NCBI GenBank assembly: GCA_947473535.1
Contig: CANJFK010000003.1
Coordinates: 1 to 13,136, forward strand
Reading direction: 5' to 3'
DNA: 13,136 bases
DNA from: Legionellaceae bacterium
GTDB lineage: Bacteria > Pseudomonadota > Gammaproteobacteria > Legionellales > Legionellaceae
Shown here one piece after another: positions 11,101 through 13,136 of the stretch. The translations under genes were made by a program, and so were the position numbers. Position 1 is the stretch's first letter; every line of letters begins with the position of its first letter. Below the pieces are notes generated by a model. That model was given only the letters and a program-made list of their open reading frames with translations, was not told the DNA's origin and did not search any database.

Positions 11101-11578
11101 AGTCACGAACGTTCGACGCATTGTGACGAAACGAGGAAAAAAACTTGCTATTATTGGTTTGGAAGATGCTCATGGCAGTATTGACGTAGTCGCTTTTTCT
11201 GAGTTATTTGAGCCCCAACAAGCGCATGTTGTTGGCGGACAAATGCTGGTCGTCGAGGGCGAATTGGGTCAAGATGATTATACTGGCGGAGTTAAAATGA
11301 CTGCCGTCATGCTTTATCCTATCGACGAAGCACGCACTCGGTTTGCTAAGTGTCTTGTGCTCACGTTAACTGCCAACGACCATTCGATTTTGCCAATATT
11401 ACAGTCAACACTTAAAGCGCATCAGGGAAAATGTGTTGTGCAAATTCGATACTCAAATGCATTGGCAAAAGCCACTATTAATCTTGCTACTCAATGGTGT
11501 GTAAGGCCAGGGGATGATTTGCTTCTCAGTTTGGCTGATCTCCTTGGTTTACAACATGTGGAATTGTGTTATGACTGA
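8138..11578 (+). CDS. dnaE: DNA polymerase III alpha subunit
   Basis: A 1146-residue replicative polymerase (E. coli DnaE is 1160), the catalytic subunit of the DNA polymerase III core in the replisome. The N-terminal PHP domain (about 1-275) starts [16 protein letters not shown]; its metal site is degenerate as in E. coli (TDF at 41-43 where active PHP domains have TDH), so proofreading should depend on a separate DnaQ. The palm carries [14 protein letters not shown] (358-371), the catalytic aspartates Asp400 and Asp402 in PDFDIDF, and Asp554 in KFDFLGLRT. The fingers include [24 protein letters not shown]. QTDFF at 914-918 is an internal beta-clamp-binding motif. A helix-hairpin-helix region precedes it and an OB fold follows (about 980-1055). 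The ATG at 8138 gives the expected family start; GAG about 10 nt upstream is a weak ribosome binding site. The following gene is not accA, the usual gammaproteobacterial neighbour. Confidence 0.98.
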   Translation: [1146 protein letters not shown]

Positions 11579-11584
11579 CGCCAA

Positions 11585-11608
11585 GGATCGCGCCCGATCC
11601 TGATTTTT
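11585..11608 (+). terminator. Intrinsic terminator of dnaE
   Basis: GGATCG (11585-11590) and CGATCC (11595-11600) form a perfect 6-bp stem with a 4-nt loop, followed by TGATTTTT. It begins 7 nt after the dnaE stop codon, the expected place. The T-run abuts the large palindrome that follows. Confidence 0.65.
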
Positions 11609-11761
11609 CCTGCGTATCCGGTTGCAGTACAATTCCGCCGCCGACGTGCCGTGATTTATTCGCGGCATCCAGGAATCTCGCTTTGGAACTAGATCGCTGG
11701 ATTTCGCGGACAAGCCGTGGAACGTAGGCATGGCTTTTTATACTGCAACCGGATACGCGGG
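11609..11761. repeat. Nested 153-bp palindrome able to fold as a four-way junction
   Basis: The outer arms 11609-11629 and 11741-11761 pair over 21 positions, with the core GCGTATCCGGTTGCAGTA (11612-11629) perfectly complementary to 11741-11758. Inside lies a second stem (11637-11646 with 11723-11734, one mismatch and a 2-nt bulge). Three further hairpins follow with no unpaired base between them: 11647-11667 (8 bp, TTTAT loop), 11668-11701 (TCCAG/CTGGA plus ATCT/AGAT) and 11702-11722 (8 bp including G-T pairs, ACAAG loop). The left half is a diverged inverted copy of the right half. This looks like a palindromic dispersed repeat or a MITE-like element; a structured RNA is the alternative. 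No protein is encoded and no sure target duplication is seen. Confidence 0.75.
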
Positions 11762-11786
11762 TAATTTTTATTTTGTATGGCTGTTT

Positions 11787-11815
11787 TTGCACTCCAGCAT
11801 AAGCTAACATGTATT
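11787..11815 (+). promoter_or_regulatory. Candidate promoter for the secreted twin-repeat protein
   Basis: TTGCAC (11787-11792) and TGTATT (11810-11815) are separated by 17 bp and end 25 bp before the start codon at 11841. Both hexamers match the consensus at four of six positions. The dnaE terminator upstream makes an independent promoter likely somewhere in this interval. Confidence 0.35.
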
Positions 11816-11840
11816 TAACGTAGAGAATGGATTTTTTTCA

Positions 11841-12434
11841 ATGGCTATTTTTCGTCATACCTTGATTGTTTTTATTATTGCCTTGTCGTGCATGAACCAT
11901 GCTAATGCGGACACCCACCAACAAGATTATTATCGTAGTTTTTGGAATCCTACTTACCATGGTCAACGGGTTGATTATTGTGCACCAGGGAAAAAGGACT
12001 GTGGTGAAAAAATCGCTAATCGATATTGCCAGATCATGGGATATAACAAAGCTGATCAGCAAATCATTGCGTACAATGTTGGTTTGACCCATTATATTGA
12101 TACTAAAGTTCGATGTCAGGGGTGGACCTGTAGTGGGTTTAAATTAATCCATTGTGTTAAAAAAATGATTCATCAGCCGCCTAAAGCATACTACTATCGT
12201 TCCCAAGCATTTGTTTTCCCGCGCTACAACCATTATCGTGTCGATTGGTGCTATGAAAATAGACTAGGGTGTGGTCATCGTGCTGCTTTTTCTTTTTGTC
12301 GAAGAATGGGATTTTCGCGGGCACAAGGGTATGAACAACAAAAACATGTATTAGCAACACGCGCTATTGGCGATCAGAAGTTGTGTTTTGGCCAAGAGTG
12401 CACTGGATTTAGCCGTATTACTTGTTACCGTTAG
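11841..12434 (+). CDS. Secreted protein with two six-cysteine repeats, function unknown
   Basis: A 197-residue protein with a clear signal peptide (basic MAIFRH, hydrophobic LIVFIIALS, likely cleavage after Ala-Asn-Ala at 21-23). The mature part holds two copies of one unit, offset by exactly 90 residues. Cysteines fall at 47, 54, 63, 92, 97, 105 and again at 137, 144, 153, 182, 187, 195, so the spacing (7, 9, 29, 5, 8) is identical. Shared residues include RVD[YW]C, CG, C..MG[YF], T..I, C..G..C.GF and I.C. Twelve paired cysteines suggest three disulfides per unit and folding in the periplasm or outside the cell. I do not know a named function. Cys17 is not in a convincing lipobox, so it is probably not a lipoprotein. 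The ATG at 11841 gives the signal peptide; the nearest purine-rich stretch (AGAG) is distant. The gene stands alone between dnaE and a small gene. Confidence 0.85.
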   Translation: MAIFRHTLIVFIIALSCMNHANADTHQQDYYRSFWNPTYHGQRVDYCAPGKKDCGEKIANRYCQIMGYNKADQQIIAYNVGLTHYIDTKVRCQGWTCSGFKLIHCVKKMIHQPPKAYYYRSQAFVFPRYNHYRVDWCYENRLGCGHRAAFSFCRRMGFSRAQGYEQQKHVLATRAIGDQKLCFGQECTGFSRITCYR

Positions 12435-12449
12435 GCTATACTATACAAT
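12422..12449 (+). promoter_or_regulatory. Candidate promoter for the small Lys/Glu-rich protein
   Basis: TTGTTA (12422-12427) and TACAAT (12444-12449, five of six consensus bases) are separated by 16 bp. The -35 lies in the last codons of the preceding gene. It ends 45 bp before the next start codon. Confidence 0.4.
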
Positions 12450-12494
12450 GTGCAGTCACAATTTTAGGTTTTATATTTAACCACGGAGCGAGAA

Positions 12495-12764
12495 ATGAGT
12501 GATTTCAAATCGAAGCTACCTGATATGAACGAGTTAGGTTCAATGGCGGGTAAGCTATTTAAGGATGTCAAATCAAGTGTTATGGAAATTATTCATGACT
12601 ATAAACAAAAGCATGAGGATTCTGCAGATGCGGGTGTTAAAGCTGAACCCGTTAAAGCTGAACCCGTTGTAGCAAAGCCAGCAAAAAAAGAGAGCGTTGA
12701 AACGAAGGAAACAAAAACTGAGACGAAAGAAACGAAAAAAGAAGTCAAAGCCGAAAAAGAGTAA
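12495..12764 (+). CDS. Small Lys/Glu-rich protein, function unknown
   Basis: An 89-residue protein with a good ribosome binding site (GGAG at 12485-12488, 6 nt before the ATG), which makes translation likely. The N-terminal half (about 1-42, MSDFKSKLPDMNELGSMAGK and on) is predicted helical and amphipathic, ending in DYKQKHED. The C-terminal half is low-complexity: VKAEPVKAEPVVAKPAKKE, then alternating ETKETK-type charged residues to the end. There is no signal peptide, membrane segment or cysteine, so it is probably cytoplasmic and its tail disordered. The tail composition recalls Lys/Ala/Pro-rich tails that bind nucleic acid or other polyanions, but the Glu content argues against simple DNA binding. 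I do not recognise a family. It appears to be a single-gene unit. Confidence 0.75.
   Translation: MSDFKSKLPDMNELGSMAGKLFKDVKSSVMEIIHDYKQKHEDSADAGVKAEPVKAEPVVAKPAKKESVETKETKTETKETKKEVKAEKE
12636..12665 (+). repeat. Perfect 15-bp tandem duplication inside the small gene
   Basis: GTTAAAGCTGAACCC occurs twice head to tail (12636-12650 and 12651-12665), coding for VKAEP twice. The third copy is degenerate (GTTGTAGCAAAG). Perfect identity including third positions points to a recent duplication or slippage, in frame. Confidence 0.9.
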
Positions 12765-12777
12765 ATTTACGGCTTTG
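12746..12777 (+). terminator. Possible terminator overlapping the end of the small gene
   Basis: CAAAGCCG (12746-12753) and CGGCTTTG (12770-12777) are perfectly complementary over 8 bp with a 16-nt loop that contains the stop codon. The downstream sequence TGCGTCTGTCTTA is only moderately T-rich, so termination is uncertain; the stem could instead protect the mRNA 3' end. Confidence 0.35.
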
Positions 12778-12800
12778 TGCGTCTGTCTTAGCCACCGAGC

Positions 12801-12833
12801 CGCGCGCGTAAGCAAGCATATACGGAGCGCGCG
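12801..12833. repeat. GC-alternating inverted repeat
   Basis: CGCGCGC (12801-12807) and GCGCGCG (12827-12833) pair over 7 bp, with GTA/TAC able to extend the stem inward. The alternating CG arms stand out against the AT-rich background. No T-run follows. Possibly part of a degenerate palindromic element together with the next one. Confidence 0.45.
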
Positions 12834-12902
12834 TCCATCTAGTGAATGTGGGCCTCTTGCTTGAACGGAATGTTTGGTTCGTAATCAGCGAAGCAGCACA
12901 AA

Positions 12903-12944
12903 TCCGTTCGGGCTGAGTCCTTCGAGAGCCTCAGCCCGAACGGA
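12903..12944. repeat. Perfect 15-bp palindrome of a dispersed-repeat type
   Basis: TCCGTTCGGGCTGAG (12903-12917) is perfectly complementary to 12930-12944 across a 12-nt loop containing CTTCGAG. Palindromes of this look (CGTTCGggCTGAG with a TCGA centre) are known as dispersed intergenic repeats in many proteobacteria. On the minus strand the stem is followed by TTTGTG, so it could also back up termination for the leftward frame at the right edge. Confidence 0.75.
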
Positions 12945-12962
12945 CCGAGGTAACCTTTGAGC

Positions 12963-12989
12963 TAAAATGAGTGCCATTAAGGCATACTC
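12963..12989 (-). terminator. Candidate terminator for the leftward gene at the right edge
   Basis: Read on the minus strand, GAGT-AT-GCC, a TTAAT loop and GGC-ACTC form a 7-bp stem with a 2-nt bulge, followed by ATTTTA. It starts 2 nt after the TAG of the partial reading frame, the right place for an intrinsic terminator. Confidence 0.4.
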
Positions 12990-12991
12990 TG

Positions 12992-13136
12992 CTAAGCCCA
13001 TGGATGCAACAATTGTGCGGCCGGCTTTAGCAATTTGGCAACGAGTGTTTGCTTGCTATGAAAGGTGACTTTAAACGTATTATATGAATTCATTTTGTTT
13101 TTTAGATAGTCATCACTCGTTTGCAGCGCATCGACT
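12992..13136 (-). CDS. C-terminal end of an unrecognised leftward gene (partial)
   Basis: The minus strand is open from the right edge for 47 codons to a TAG at 12994-12992. It reads VDALQTSDDYLKNKMNSYNT, then FKVTFHSKQTLVAKLLKPAA and QLLHPWA. The residue mix looks like the end of a globular protein, with a short beta-like segment (TFKVTFHSK) followed by a helix (TLVAKLLKPAAQLL). A terminator-like hairpin follows the stop at once, and the gene would converge on the small Lys/Glu-rich gene. The window contains no start for it, and I do not recognise the family. An open run this long arises by chance about one time in ten, so the call is moderate. Confidence 0.5.
   Translation of the reverse strand, partial: VDALQTSDDYLKNKMNSYNTFKVTFHSKQTLVAKLLKPAAQLLHPWA

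Noticed and set aside
11526..11810. Minus-strand open frame of 94 codons across the palindrome
   Set aside because: It runs through the end of dnaE, the terminator and the palindrome; its product has no protein-like features, and palindromic DNA often leaves frames open on both strands.
11889..11891. Cys17 of the secreted protein as a lipoprotein cysteine
   Set aside because: The preceding residues A-L-S do not fit a lipobox well, and an Ala-Asn-Ala signal peptidase I site lies six residues further on.
12875..12886. GGTTCGTAATC, resembling a tRNA T arm
   Set aside because: No acceptor stem, anticodon arm or matching T stem can be built around it.
12967..13068. Plus-strand frame of 33 codons starting MSAIKAYSAK
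   Set aside because: It has no ribosome binding site at a proper distance, starts inside a terminator-like hairpin and is antisense to the more convincing leftward frame.

Overview
The window looks like chromosomal DNA from a moderately AT-rich gammaproteobacterium. DNA ligase and DNA polymerase III alpha are clearly of the gammaproteobacterial type. The compact gene layout and the degenerate nested palindromes suggest a Legionellales/Coxiella-like lineage, but that placement is an inference from style, not from any search.

Left part (1-1514): a possible 5' end of a leftward gene at the window edge, then rmuC on the minus strand. A divergent intergenic region of about 125 bp separates rmuC from ligA.

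Centre (1515-8022): a tight rightward cluster of four genes. ligA (NAD+-dependent DNA ligase) is followed after 15 nt by a large oligopeptide-type ABC substrate-binding protein with a signal peptide and an unusual C-terminal membrane anchor. An OppB/DppB-type permease (4-nt overlap) and an enlarged OppC/DppC-type permease (1-nt overlap) follow. No ATPase gene is present, so the importer must borrow one encoded elsewhere or be incomplete.

Right of centre (8138-11608): dnaE, complete, with its polymerase aspartates and a clamp-binding motif, ending in a short intrinsic terminator.

Right part (11609-13136): accessory-looking DNA. It starts with a 153-bp nested palindrome that can fold as a perfect four-way junction. 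Next is a gene for a secreted protein built from two copies of a six-cysteine unit with identical cysteine spacing, then a gene for a small Lys/Glu-rich protein with an internal 15-bp tandem repeat. After two GC-rich palindromes, an unlabelled leftward reading frame runs in from the right edge and ends in a plausible terminator.

Functionally the window mixes DNA maintenance (rmuC, ligA, dnaE) with peptide or oligomer uptake and a secreted protein of unknown role. The most unusual items are the cloverleaf palindrome, the twin-repeat cysteine protein, and the ATPase-less, membrane-anchored importer placed behind ligA.
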